Made by a program: the position numbers and the translations under genes. A DNA stretch of 64,000 bases from Nemophila menziesii. Lineage: Eukaryota; Streptophyta; Magnoliopsida; Boraginales; Hydrophyllaceae. The notes below the pieces were generated by a model. The model worked only from the letters and a program-made list of their open reading frames with translations. It did not search any database and was not told where the DNA came from. Positions 1 to 11,870 of this stretch are shown here, piece by piece. Every line of letters starts with the position of its first letter. Within the stretch, counting starts at the first letter, position 1. The stretch is from positions 12,649,186 through 12,713,185 of the forward strand of contig JARWIR010000013.1 in assembly GCA_029959085.1 (NCBI GenBank). Reading direction: 5' to 3'.

Positions 1-1
1 T

Positions 2-75
2 CCAGTGGTGGGAAGTATTCCCAGAACTCGTATTTCATGTAACTTAACATTTTTCACACATCTACAGATGACTAT
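2..75. repeat. Palindromic module copy (GGGAA..TTCCC)
   Basis: Begins at the window edge with AGTGGTGGGAAGTATTCCCA followed by GAACTCG and the tail TGTAACTTAACATTTTTCACAC. It is cut off on the left, so the TACTTG palindrome that normally precedes it lies outside the window. Confidence 0.75.
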
Positions 76-149
76 TAAATAAGACTTTATAGTTATGGGA
101 ACTTTTTGATAATTAAATTGTGCGTTTAATAATGTAGTTTACAATTTTC

Positions 150-385
150 TACTTGTGCAAGTATAAAAAGTTAGTTTTAAAAAAGGTTAAGAATCTGCAA
201 ATGTGTTTGTTCAATTACTAATAAACTGTAAAATAGTACTTGTACAATCACGAAAATGTACTTGCGCAAGTACGAAAACGCACCTCTCCCAGTAGTGGGA
301 AGTATTCCCAGAACTCGTTTTTCACATCAAAAAAAACTGTAACTTAGCACTTTTCACACATTTACACTTACATAAAAAACAAAAA
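150..385. repeat. Palindromic module copy upstream of the first Ulp1-like gene
   Basis: TACTTGTGCAAGTA at about 152 and TACTTGCGCAAGTA at about 258 are followed by GTAGTGGGAAGTATTCCCAG near 292 and the tail TGTAACTTAGCACTTTTCACAC. This lies in the 5' flank of the gene that starts at 658. The remaining 386-657 is AT-rich leader with no other recognisable feature. Confidence 0.75.
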
Positions 386-657
386 CTAAAGTGCACAAAA
401 AAAATAAAAAAATAAATAAATAAATAAATGAACTAATAAAAGAAATGTGAAGAACTTATTCATTATTCCCGTATAAGTTTAAGCATCTTATTAATAAACC
501 TCTCTAAAAACTAAGCAGTACAACTCAAACCAAAAAATCATTTAAACACTCGAATCCTTCAAATTTGTAAATTGCAAGCACAGATTCGTGCATGCAAACT
601 TCACCCATTACTCAATTTGTGTTTTAATTTTCAATTCAAAGAGAAAACTTCAGCAAA

Positions 658-2847
658 ATGAAAAAACAACAAGTAAAAGTCAAAAAAAAGAGATTAGGTA
701 ATGTATTTATGTTTACTTTACTCTTTCTGTAATAACATAACATACTTTCATGTTAAATGTTTATGGGCTTTAACGGTTATGTTCTGTATGTTGATTTTTA
801 ATTCGTAATTACGTTTTGTTTTAGTGATACAACTTGGAAAAGGAAACATAAAAAAGTTCCTAAAAGATTTCGTATAATAATCATTTTAATTACAATGTCT
901 TTTCTCAGGAACGTCTAAAAAGTATTCTGAAGTTAGATCTTCATTAGATGGATTGTTCCAAGCTTTGAGACACAAGAATGTAAGCAGAGCACACATTCGT
1001 TCTTGTAAATGTCTTCCGTTTTATTTGTTAATAAAAGAGATTTTTGAGCTAACTAAGGTGAGATCTTCTATTAGAAATAAAAACATTGCTGCCCCATACA
1101 TTATCGAAACATTTAATACAAAAACAAGGAAAATGGAATTAGTTGCAAACAAAGGGTTTGTAATAGAAGAAGTAGATGTTAAACTTATTTTGGGTGTTGA
1201 AGGTGGTGATGAAGAGGTACCCAGTTTCAACAGAAAAGATGTGATATCAACAAAATGGTTTAAAAGTCAATTTAAAGGTTATGAAAAACAAGTAACTTCA
1301 AAGGTTTTGAAATTAAAGATTAGAAGTCTATTAGATGATAATGATACAAGTAATCAAGGTTTACGTAATTTTGCGCGTTTAATCTGCATTTTAGCGCTAC
1401 AAACATGCTTCTACCCATATAATGCTGGAAGAATTGAATGGTCTGCTGTTGGAGTTTCTAAAGATCTTGAAAAACTAAGAAATTACAACTGGGCACGTGA
1501 CATGGCTAATAGACTAATGAAATCATTGTCATCCAACAAAAAACACAATCTTAAAGGACCTGGTTGCATGCTTGTGGTAAGTAACTTATTATATGAAGAT
1601 AGATAAGATTTGATTAAGTAATATACATCTACTAAACATGTTATCGTCTATGATTGTAGCCATTTTTTTTTTAGCATGTCAATAAATGGAAACCAACCAA
1701 AGATCACGTTTATCCTCGTATTTTCAAATGGCTAGATGTGATTCATCTAAAAGATAAAGAGACATTCAAGTCAAAGTATATTGATAAAGTTACCTCTGAT
1801 AATGTAAGTTTTTTGTTTTTGTTGTTCTACTTTTTGTATTTTGAGATATGGAACTTTAAGTCAAGGGATTTTTGTTTTGGATAAAGTTACAATTCATACA
1901 GTTAAATATGACACTCTGAGTTTTACTTTTAGAATCACAAAATTATACTTGTAGAATTATAAAAATGTACTTACAAAAGTACAAATCTGTACTTTCGCAG
2001 TGATGGGAAGTATTCCCAGAACTCGTAATTGACATGAAAAAACATGTAACTTAAACATTTTTGACACATTTACACTTACATAATGTCTACAACTCTAACA
2101 AGTTATATTCAGTTATATTCAGTTATATTCAGTTATATCCCATTTAAAAAAGGAAAAAAATATGACACTCTAAGTTGTTGGAAAATTCCCACAACTGTTA
2201 CTTAGACTTGTTAACGTAAGTTTTTTGTTTATGTTTTTCTATTTATTGTATTTTGAGTTATGTGATTTTAAGTTAAGGGATAAAGTTGCTCGTAATAAAA
2301 TGCAAGTACATTTAAGTTTTTTAAACTATGTTTCTGCAAGTATTAATAAAATGCAAAACTGTACTTGTAGTATCACATAAACGTACTTGTGCAAGTACAC
2401 AAATGTATCTGTCTAGTGGTGGGAAGTGTTCCAAGAACTTATATTTTATATCAACAAACTCCTAACTTAACATTTTATATCTAAAACAGTAACAAGTCAA
2501 GTTTATTCAGTGAATTTTCGAAAATAAGTTTTAATATTCAGTTATATGTAAATTAAAAAGTGAAAAAAACATGACTGTTTGAGTAATGGTATGTAAAATG
2601 TCAAAATATGAGAAATTTGTGTAGTAAATTTTAATACATTTTAATTTTTTACAGGTAAGAATTGGATCCTTAGTAATTAAGAAATCAGAGAAGAAGAAAA
2701 TCAGTATTGCACTTAGAGATCAAGTTAGTGAAAATGAGGATGAGGATGATGAAGAAGATGATGAAGAAGAAATTGAAAATGATGAAAGTGATGATGATGA
2801 TGATGATCAAATTGAAAATGATGATGATGATGACGATGATAATGAAA

Positions 2848-2897
<50 letters not shown>

Positions 2898-5180
2898 ATT
2901 GATACTGATGATGAAGACGATAATAGAAATGATTGTAGTAATGATTATCAAGATAATACTGTTGATGATAAAAAGGATGATACTCAACCTATAGAAAATA
3001 TAAATAATGATGGAGTCCAACTTGAGAGATCTGAGTTGGGTCAATCACAACTTGATAGTTCTATTGGTAAAGCTATTAATTATGGATTTATGGGACAAAC
3101 TAGCTTGGATAATCAAGATCAGTCTACTAATCAAAAGAAAATAAGTTTGATGGAGCCAAAGATTAGTGCAATTGAGGAAAAGTTTCATGCAGTAGTAGAT
3201 GATAATAATAAACTACAAGAGGAGTTAAGATCGAAAGACGACAAAATTAAAAGATTGGAGAGTCAATTAAAAGAAGTTGTTGATAATAATAAATGGTTGA
3301 CAGAAAATGCAGATCAATTCAAGATTGAGAGGAATAATATGATAGAAAAATATGTCAAAATTGCTGATGAGAATAAATCGTTGAAGTCTGACATACGAAC
3401 GCAGGAAGATGAGATGAGAGAACTAAGAATCAGAATCGGTGATTTGGAGATGAGACAAACAAAAATGGGTGTAGATGTCTATAGAGAAAAGATGGAACAA
3501 TGGAAAGATATGTTGGACAAAGAGATGAAAACCAACAAAGAGTTAATTCAAGCTAACCGTCTTTTGAGGACAGAAAATATTGAATTATTTAATGAAAATG
3601 AATCATTGAAAGAAAGTCTTTATGCAGAACCAATATCACACTTGTATGATGAAGACACTGAGATTGTGAGAACTGGTTCAAGAGTGAAGAAAATGGCAAA
3701 TAAGAAAAAAAAATCTTCAAAAATGAGTAAAGAAAATGTTTTCGAAAAAAAAAAATATAACTGTAGAAGAAAAGACAGATTTAGATGAGGAGAATGTTGA
3801 TTGTTTGGCAATTGTATGTTTAGAGAAAAATATTCGTGAACAAGAAAATGTAAAGGAACCTATAGCTCCTGAGTCATCTAAACGGAAAAAAAAAGAAGAT
3901 AAAACAAGCAAAATAAATTATAGCAGAAAGAAAGCACGAAACGATGCGAGTTCAACTTTTGTTCCACTACACCTTGCTTGTTCTACTGATACTTATGGTT
4001 TACTACTGAAACTGGGAAAGAATAATCCCGAAACTGAAATTATTTTGAAGAAAAATGATTTACAGATATCTGTAGCTGATGCAATGAAAGTTGCGCAAAA
4101 AGGAGTACAAATTCCAGTAATGGTATGTAGATTTCATCCTTTTCAGTTTATGAATGTTTGAGAAACACAATTGATTTCTTGATTTTTTGATTGTAATATC
4201 ATTAATGGTATAACTCAAGTTTTGGGATCTTTGTTATTTTAATCTCATTTTTTATTGAACTTCTTTTTTTTAGGTTATAGCGGCAGTACTAGATATGATG
4301 GTAACAAAATTTACAGGTAGTTACATTAAAGATCCAAAAGCAAAAAAAGTTACACACATCAACATAGCAAATGAGGTAATTTAACTTTAACTCAGATTAC
4401 ATTTTGTTTTTATTTTTGCCTTTATATTATTTTTAAAGTTGAATTTTATATTTATGTTAAAAGTGTATTGTTAAAATATAATAAATGTTTGTGTTTATAG
4501 CATTTGAAGTGAGAGTGGTTTGTGGGAAAATTCCCAGAATGGACTTGTATCTTTCGAAGATGTAGTTGCCCAGGAACAATATTGTACTTGTCGAAGTACA
4601 TATCTGTAGTTGCATAGTCTAGTATTACAATTGTTGATTGATATATATTTTTTTGCATTTTCTTTAGGTATTTAACAATGATGATGATATTGATGCACAA
4701 CACAGATACATAATGGAAGAGTTTAAGAAACTCTACCTGAGTTACGAAACTGTGTTATTGCCTATAAAGACATTAACTGCACGAAACACATTTTGGACAC
4801 TAATGGTCTATCACAAAAGTGAGAAAACATTTTATCACTATACCCCACTACCTCATACGAAGGAGAATTCAATTGGATGGAAGACAGTTCAAGATGCTAA
4901 GAAATTAATGAAGTTGTTGATTTCATCTGTCAAAACAAATATTGATGCTATTTTGCAGACAGATAAAATTACATACACAGGTTTCGTTAACAATGACTCA
5001 GGAGTAGCTTTACTTTTTAATGCTGCAGAGCATCATAAGAGTCAGCGCATAAGCAGTCGATACAATAAAGGTGTCATTGAACAATTTAGGTGTTGCCTCT
5101 TGAATTGGTTGATGCTAGAAAATTGTGATAAAAACGGATGTCAATGCATGCATTTAAATGAAGCCTTGAAGTATGGTTAA
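658..5180 (+). CDS. Ulp1-like (C48) protein with dead active site; frame break in exon 4
   Basis: Proposed exons are 658-697, 909-1576, 1675-1803, 2655-4122, 4274-4375 and 4668-5180. All borders are GT-AG and the phases agree, except for one frame break in an A11 run at about 3745-3755; allowing one base less there gives about 972 aa. Exon 2 encodes an N-terminal domain (LPFYLLIKEIFEL ... EEVPSF) clearly paralogous to the next gene. Exon 4 has a long Asp/Glu tract from GAT/GAA codons (2740-2960), then a coiled coil and a Lys-rich region. The last two exons resemble the Ulp1 protease domain, but the usual GHW reads TFW and the usual NxDCG reads NNDSG, so the catalytic His and Cys are missing. 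Inference: a non-catalytic, possibly SUMO-binding relative, or a decaying gene. The start in exon 1 (MKKQQVKVKKKR) is basic and could be a localisation signal. Confidence 0.7.
1940..2202. repeat. Palindromic module copy in intron 3 of the first Ulp1-like gene
   Basis: A full copy: TACTTACAAAAGTA, then GTGATGGGAAGTATTCCCAG at about 2000, AT-rich spacer with ATATTCAGTT repeats at 2105-2140, and the closing arm TTGTTGGAAAATTCCCACAA at about 2175. The two ends are inverted relative to each other, about 200 bp apart. Confidence 0.75.
2340..2590. repeat. Second palindromic module copy in the same intron
   Basis: TACTTGTGCAAGTA near 2385, then GTGGTGGGAAGTGTTCCAAG near 2416 and the usual tail ending GACTGTTTGAGTAATGG near 2585. 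The closing palindrome is degenerate. It lies wholly in the intron at 1804-2654. Confidence 0.7.
2740..2960 (+). repeat. Coding GAT/GAA microsatellite (Asp/Glu tract)
   Basis: Long runs of GATGATGAT with GAA interspersed lie inside exon 4 of the first Ulp1-like gene and encode poly-Asp/Glu. The longest pure GAT run is at about 2848-2896. Length is probably polymorphic. Confidence 0.9.
4515..4605. repeat. Palindromic module fragment in intron 5 of the first Ulp1-like gene
   Basis: GTTTGTGGGAAAATTCCCAG near 4520 and TACTTGTCGAAGTA near 4587 lie in the intron 4376-4667. Here the order is reversed relative to the common module. Confidence 0.65.
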
Positions 5181-6850
5181 CAAATGTAGATCGCATTTTA
5201 ATACTGATTTGTTGTTTTCTAGTGTAATTAATTTTAACATTTATGTCTTAAAATGTTCCAAGTTAACCTAACTGTAGTTCCTTTGAATTATCAATATTTG
5301 TGTTTACAATTGTTTTTAGAGAAGTCTCATTAAACACAAAAATATCAAAAAACTAAAAAAAATCCCATAACTCAAAAAAAAAATCAGATCAACCATATTG
5401 TCCTAGAAACAAAATCTTTTTTTAAGTGTTATAATTCTGTGTAATACATACAAAATATATTACGAAAAAACACCGAATTCACTTTCTTCAACATTACGAA
5501 AAAAACACCTGTAAGAATAGAAGATACTCACTTATGGCAAATTACGCAGAATTCAAATTCTAATGTTATTTTTCATTTTTTTTCGTTACAAAGTAATCAA
5601 TGTAACATTATTAACCTTTAAATTAGTAATTTGACTAAAAAAAAACCTTTACACGTAATAATAAAAAAAAAGACAAAAGAAAATCAAATTGGTACACTCA
5701 GTACCACTACCACTACCTCACTAAAAAACAAAAGAGCAAAACCGTTACTTGAAAACAAAATACATGCAACACTCATTTTGTTACTCACGTATTCTTTCTT
5801 TCTCTCTCTCTCTCTCTCTCTATCTCTCTTTCTCTTAAATATCCAAAAATATTAGTTACTCGTTCATTCACTCACATATTCTCTCATTTCTCTCTCTCTC
5901 TCTTTCTCTCAAATAAAATTTCATCAAAAAAATTAATTACACATTCAGTCAATCACGTAGTTTCTCATCTTGTTTCTGTCAACTAAAATGTCTTCAGAAA
6001 TTTTAGTTATGAACGTTTGATATCAGCAAATGGTAGAGAAGTTATATTAATCTTTGAAGGTACTTGAAACTTTTATGTAATTTTTACAGTATATTTGGGT
6101 TTTACTTGAATTTTACTTGAATTTTAGTGTTTATATTTGATTTTTGGGATTGTTAATATCGTTAAGCATTTGAAATGTTAAAATAAACTCAAATTTTGCT
6201 GTTATAAACACAGGAAAAATCTTATTATATTTTCTAATTAATAGTCGAGTGTGAAATTTATTTGACTTGTACTGTTATAGATCATCATAAAATGACACTG
6301 TGTTTATAAGTATTATAGAGTTTTAAGATCTGGTAATTGTAGAATTATAATTTTATAAGACTAAAATTTAGTTAAACAGATTCAGAATTAGAGTAACTTA
6401 GAAAGTGTGTAACAAAACCAGATTCAGAATTTTGACCATGCACCTATGACAAATGTACCTACAAAAGTACAAAAATATACTTGCGCAGTGGTGGGAATTA
6501 TTCCCAGAACTCGTATTTCACATCAAAAAATGCATAACTTGAACATTTTTCAAACACATTTAAACAAACGTGACTGCCTGTGATGTAGCAAAATTCCCAG
6601 AACTGGACTATGTTTGAGTAAAGTCAAAATTGTATATGAAAAATCTGTTAACTAAAACTATGTGTCTTGTAGGAAAAAATGTATTTACGATATTGTACTT
6701 GTACTTGTCTAAGTACAATATTGTACTTGTACAAGTACACGTTACAGTTTACTTGGTAGAGAATTTTTACCTTCTGCTATAACAAACAAAGACATGTATA
6801 CTTTATGCTTTATTTATTAATATTTTTACTGATTTGATGTAAATACAGAT
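5181..6850. other. Intergenic spacer between the two Ulp1-like genes, probable promoter and leader
   Basis: The spacer has no convincing coding region. It holds A-rich DNA, CT microsatellites at about 5800-5835 and 5895-5915 (common in plant core promoters and leaders), and palindromic modules at 6455-6610 and 6690-6742. A possible untranslated exon ends at GAAG/GTACTT near 6059, with the acceptor ATACAG just before 6849; if so the second gene has a leader intron of about 790 bp carrying the palindromes. That transcript model is inference. Confidence 0.45.
6455..6742. repeat. Palindromic modules upstream of the second Ulp1-like gene
   Basis: GTGGTGGGAATTATTCCCAG at about 6490 and AGCAAAATTCCCAGAACTGG at about 6587 bracket a shortened copy. 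At 6695-6742 a cluster follows: TACTTGTCTAAGTA and TACTTGTACAAGTA separated by CAATATTG, itself palindromic. Confidence 0.75.
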
Positions 6851-9800
6851 ATGGTGAGAGGTTACGCATCCACACTTTACGTTATTAACAAAATATTGAC
6901 AAAACCAGAGGTTACACCCGAACACATTGAGGCGTGCAGGAAGACGCCTTTCTATTATCTCTTCAAACAACTATTCGATTTCAAAAAGGACAAAGACGGT
7001 AGAAAGGTAGGGGACGTCCTACCGTGTCAGATAATCAAATGTTATGATGCCAACACAAACACCTTCAAGCTTGGCGAAAAAATGTTGAAAGTAACTCGGA
7101 GAGACGTGAAGGTATTGTTTGCTATTGAGGAAGGTTCCGAGGAAGTTCCTATTTTTTCAAAAGCGGAACTCGAAGAAAAGTCAAAATGGGAGCTGAGAAT
7201 TTTCAAAGATCTGAAAATACAGAAAGAAGGAATAGTGACTGCGATTGAAAAAGTGTTAAAGGAAACGGATAATAAGAGTATCGAAGAAGATTTTCCAAAA
7301 TTGATGACGTTACTTTCTTTCAATACATTATTCTTTTGCGAACAAGGTGAAGTACAAAATAGGAAGTACTTAAAGCACTCAGAACAGTTGGACAGTTTGA
7401 AGAGCTTCAACTGGTCAAAAAGCATTCTCAGAATGTTGTTTAAGTCGTTAAGGGAAAACTTGTTCACACCCAAGAAAGTCTCAGGTTGTGTCACTGCAAT
7501 CTTGGTAAGTCTTTATTTAAATATAGAGACATCTTAATTGTGTATGTTTTTTTTTTTTTTTTGGTTTTAAGTATTACTGTGTTTCAGGGATGGTTTTTTG
7601 AGCATACAACAATCGGTGAGAAAAAGAAATATGCGATAAATGCATTTCCTCGATGCTTGAGATGGACGTTAATTTGCAAGAACCCTAATTACAAAAAACA
7701 AGTCATCGACAAATTAAAATCCGACCAGGTAAGGAAAAAACTGATTCTAGAACCTGTTAGATGTAAACATATGATAAAATTGAAAAGAAATTGAAGAGAA
7801 ATCATAGTTTTGTACTTGCGCAAGCACAAAAACTCACTTGGCCAGTAGTGGGAAATAATTCCCAGAACTCGTATTTCATATCAAAAACCCTGTGACTTAG
7901 AACTTTTCATACATTTAAAATTACATAGTGTTTAAAAGTGTAAGAAAGTCAACTTTATTCAATTAATTTTTATATTATTTCAGTTATATTCATTTATATT
8001 CAGCTATTTTTGCATTTCTAGATGAAAATTTTTGCAAGTACACTTTTGTACTTTCCCAAGTACAATAATATAGTTGTGAGTGTTTTGAGTTATGGGATTT
8101 CTTAGTTTCTTGTTCTTGTACTCTGAACCTTTGTTTTAAGTATCAAAACAGTAAAACAATATATAAATTTCAGATCATAGAGAAGATTGAAATAACCGAT
8201 GAAGAATTTGAGAAACTTGGGATCGATAAAGAGGAGAAAGAGGACGAAGAGGATGAAGAGGACGAAAAAGAGATGAAAGAATTAAAGATGAGTAGGAAAA
8301 AATGTAAAAGAAAATCTGTAATTGATGAGAGTGGGAACGAAGAGGAGACAGAGGAAGAAGACTTTAGAAAAAGAAAGATAAAAAATATTCAAAGAGAGAA
8401 GAAGAAAGTCGGTAAAGAATTGGATATGAAGATTAAAAGAAAGAGTAAAGACCTAGAGAACCATGAAGAGGAAGAAGACGACGAAGAATATATGTTAGAT
8501 TCTAAACATAATGAAGCAGAGTCAGAGGACGAAGAGAATGAAAATGAGGTCAAGGAGTTGCAGAAAAATACGAAACAAACAAAGAAACGTAAAAAGGTTG
8601 AAGAAAATGAAAAGAAATGGAAAAGAACTCTAATCGATGACAGTGATACAGAAGAGGAATCAGAGAAAGAAGAGAGAAGAAAAAGAAAGAAAAAAACATC
8701 TCAAAAGGATAAGAAGGATTTCGTTAAAAAATCTAGTAAGAAAATCAAAAGAAAAAGTAAAAAACAGGACAAGGAGGAAGCGGAAAAAGACGTTGAAGAA
8801 TATAAATCATATTCTGAAGAGGAGGAAGGTATATTTAATATATTTTTGTACTTGTACAAGTAATTTTTAGTACTTATTGTTTTTTTTTATAATTTTGGTT
8901 TAATAGATGATGAAAATGATGATGAAGAGGAAGAAGAAGAGGAGGCGACTGTTTCAATGCTACAAATGATTAAAGAGAAAGAAAGGATGGCGAATGACAT
9001 TCATAAATTAAATTTAACACTTACAAGTTTGAAGAAGGAACTAGAAGCTTTAAAGAAGAAGAATCAGGAAATAGTGTTTGATAACAAGATTAGAGAGGAT
9101 AGTTTAACAATTGTAGAAGCTAAATTAAAAAGTATGGTAGAGAGGGTTAGTGATTTAGAAAACGAAAAAACCGAGGCTGAGAATCAGATACATGATCTAA
9201 CAGAGAAAAATCAAAACTATGTTGCTGAGTTGAAGAAACTGGAAATGTCATACAAAACCGTAATAAATCAAAATACAGAAATGAAAGACAAACTGAAGGA
9301 GTTCGAAATTCAAGAATTTGACAAAGAATCTACAGATTTTACAAAAAAATCAGAAAATGGGACTCAGAAAAAGAAATTTACTGAAAAAAGTGATGCAAAA
9401 CAAGAAGAAAAAACAAAAAAACAAGAGAAAAAACTAGAAAAAAAAGAGAAGAAAGATGAGCAGGAACCACCAGTTAGTTCAATGGTGAAAAGACTAAAAG
9501 CAAGAAGAGCTGCACCTGCAGCTAAAAAGAAAAAGGGAGACAAAGTTGTACTCAATTCATCAGTCAGTGATTTCCAACATGATGAGGTTAAGGAAAAGAA
9601 TGTATCAACGAAAAATACTAAATTAGGTAATATTACATGGAAAGACGTTACTGAAATTAATCCAAAGAGAACTAATAAGAAAACAGTCAAAAATCATAAA
9701 CCATTGGAAGCATATTTCGTCAAAGAAGATGTTAAGCAAATTGCAAATCTCAGGATACTTGGGCCCTTTATAGAGTAAGTTGTTTATTATTTCATGATCA

Positions 9801-10756
9801 TTTAATATGTATGAATAATCTGATGATTAACAACTTTGTTATGGTTGTGTTTTGTTAGGGTATGGAAGAAAGATGAAATCATGGTCACCTTGAAAGATAT
9901 GGATAATCTAAGGAAGGGCAATATGCTTGAAACACAGGTTTTTTTTACAAGAACATTAATGTACTTGTGCAAGTACATCAAAACTGAAAATATAAGTAAA
10001 CTTGTGCAGGTCCTTGAAGCTGGATTTGTAATATTGCAGAGAGTACATGATTATATGCTTGTATCTATGACGCCAGAACTTATTGCAAACAAATGTAACT
10101 ATATTACTAATGTCATGGTATGTAGTTATTAATTCATATATATTGAAAACAATATTTGACATTGTATTATGTTTCTACAGTATTACCTCGACCAAATAGA
10201 TCGGAACGAGAACAATGAAAATTATAAGGAAGAAGCAAACAAGATGGTTATCCAAAAATTCAATAATTTAGTGCGCTCATCTACCCATTATATAATGTTC
10301 CCAATCTATAGTGAGACAAACAGGAGGAATGCTGGCCATTGGACATTACTTGTTTGCAATACACAGGATAATCGGGATGAAGTCTGGACACACTACAACC
10401 CATTGAGGGCATCAGAGATTGGATATAATGAAGCACTTCGTGTTTTTTATTACATCAGGGAGGCTTTTCCAAGTCCACCACCAGATTGTGAAACTGACAT
10501 ACCGGTTACACTGAAAGTATCAGAAACCTGCCCACAGCAACAAAACAACCTGGACTGTGGTATGTTTGTTTTGATGTACGCATATGACCTATACAATGAA
10601 GGTAAAGTTAAAGAAAGCTATAGTATAGAGAGAGTGAAAGAATTCAGGGCAGAACTGTATTCGGATATTACAAACGACAACGCAAACACCATCAAATATG
10701 ACTGTGGGCCACAGCCGGACTTCTCTCACGTACCAGATATCGATAGTCCCCCATAA
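6851..10756 (+). CDS. Ulp1-like C48 cysteine protease gene of the MULE, intact
   Basis: Seven proposed coding exons (6851-7504, 7588-7728, 8174-8828, 8907-9774, 9859-9937, 10010-10117, 10181-10756) join in phase to 1026 aa. Residues about 1-265 form a domain shared with the upstream paralogue (TPFYYLFKQLF ... EEVPIF), with two intron positions conserved. Residues 266-560 are highly charged Glu/Lys, then a coiled coil (about 500-620) and a basic stretch. The last about 190 residues are the Ulp1 domain: AGHW (His888), HYNPL (Asn908 in the Asp position), Gln near 955 and LDCG (Cys961). Family role: removal or processing of SUMO or similar modifiers, usually nuclear. The 9938-10009 intron is 72 nt, in frame and stop-free, so retention would add 24 residues. 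Activity is inferred from the residues only. Confidence 0.82.
7806..8070. repeat. Palindromic module copy in intron 2 of the intact Ulp1-like gene
   Basis: TACTTGCGCAAGCA at about 7812, GTAGTGGGAAATAATTCCCA at about 7845, the usual tail with ATATTCATTT/ATATTCAG, and TACTTTCCCAAGTA at about 8050, all inside the intron 7729-8173. Further lone TACTTGTACAAGTA-type palindromes lie in the introns at about 8849 and 9961. Confidence 0.75.
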
Positions 10757-11870
10757 ACAAGAGTATTGTCAAATAACAATATAGGAAACATACCCTTTGT
10801 TTTTTATGAGTTATGACTTTATTTTTTTAATTGTTTTTTTAAAACTAGTTTCATTTTAAATGATGTAATGAATGACTCATATTCGAATATATTTCATCGT
10901 ATTTTGAACTTCGTAAAATTAACTGAGTTGTGGGAAAATTCCCATCAGTTGAATATGTTTCAGAAAAATTAATAATATAAAAAGATACAGACTAGTGCTT
11001 CAACAATACAATAAGAATTTAATACAAGAAATATAATCAAACTAATCAAAATTAACCTCTTGAAACTCAGATGTCATAAAAAAATGCAAGTATAAAAAAT
11101 GTACTTGTACAAGTATAAAAATGTACTTGTCCAGTGGTGGGAAAACATTCCCAGAACTCGTGATCCTGTAACTTTATCATTTTTTAAACATTTTAACTTA
11201 CATGATGTCTAAAAATGTAACATGTTAAGTTTAGTCAATTAATTTTGTCCATAAGTTCAATTATATTCAGTAATATTTGCAATTTTAAGTGAAAAAAAAT
11301 ATAACTAACTGAGTTGTGGGAAAATTCCCATCAGTTGAATATGTTTCAGAAAAATTAATAATATAAAAAGATACAGACTAGTGCTTCAACAATACAATAA
11401 GAATTTAATACAAGAAATATAATCAAACTAATCAAAATTAACCTCTTGAAACTCAGATGTCATAAAAAAATGCAAGTATAAAAAATGTACTTGTACAAGT
11501 ATAAAAATGTACTTGTCCAGTGGTGGGAAAACATTCCCAGAACTCGTATACCTGTAACTTTATCATTTTTTAAACATTTTAACTTACATGATGTCTAAAA
11601 ATGTAACATGTTAAGTTTAGTCAATTAATTTTGTCCATAAGTTCAATTATATTCAGTAATATTTGCAATTTTAAGTGAAAAAAATATAACTAACTGAGTT
11701 GTGGGAAAATTCCCATCAGTTGAATATGTTTCAGAAAAATTAATAATATAAAAAGATACAGACTAGTGCTTCAACAATACAATAAGAATTTAATACAAGA
11801 AATATAATCAAACTAATCAAAATTAACATCTTGAAACTCAGATGTCATAACACCACTTGAGTAGGTGCTA
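10757..11870. repeat. Tandem array of a 385-386 bp unit, 2.5 copies
   Basis: Units start with AACTGAGTTGTGGGAAAATT at 10921, 11307 and 11692, giving periods of 386 and 385 bp. Each unit contains a GGGAAAATTCCC palindrome, a stretch equal to the 3' UTR and last eleven codons of the F-box gene (cf. 11813-11857), TACTTGTACAAGTA, and GTGGTGGGAAAACATTCCCA. The third unit merges into the real 3' end of the F-box gene. 10757-10920 is the 3' flank of the Ulp1-like gene. Confidence 0.88.

Noticed and set aside
2685..3044. Minus-strand Ile-rich open frame resembling a membrane protein
   Set aside because: It is the shadow of the GAT/GAA microsatellite that encodes the Asp/Glu tract on the plus strand.
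5631..5855. Small Ser/Leu-rich peptide upstream of the second Ulp1-like gene
   Set aside because: Produced by CT microsatellite translation in a promoter-like region.
8273..8863. Lys/Glu-rich frame as a separate gene
   Set aside because: It is part of exon 3 of the Ulp1-like gene; borders and phase join it to its neighbours.
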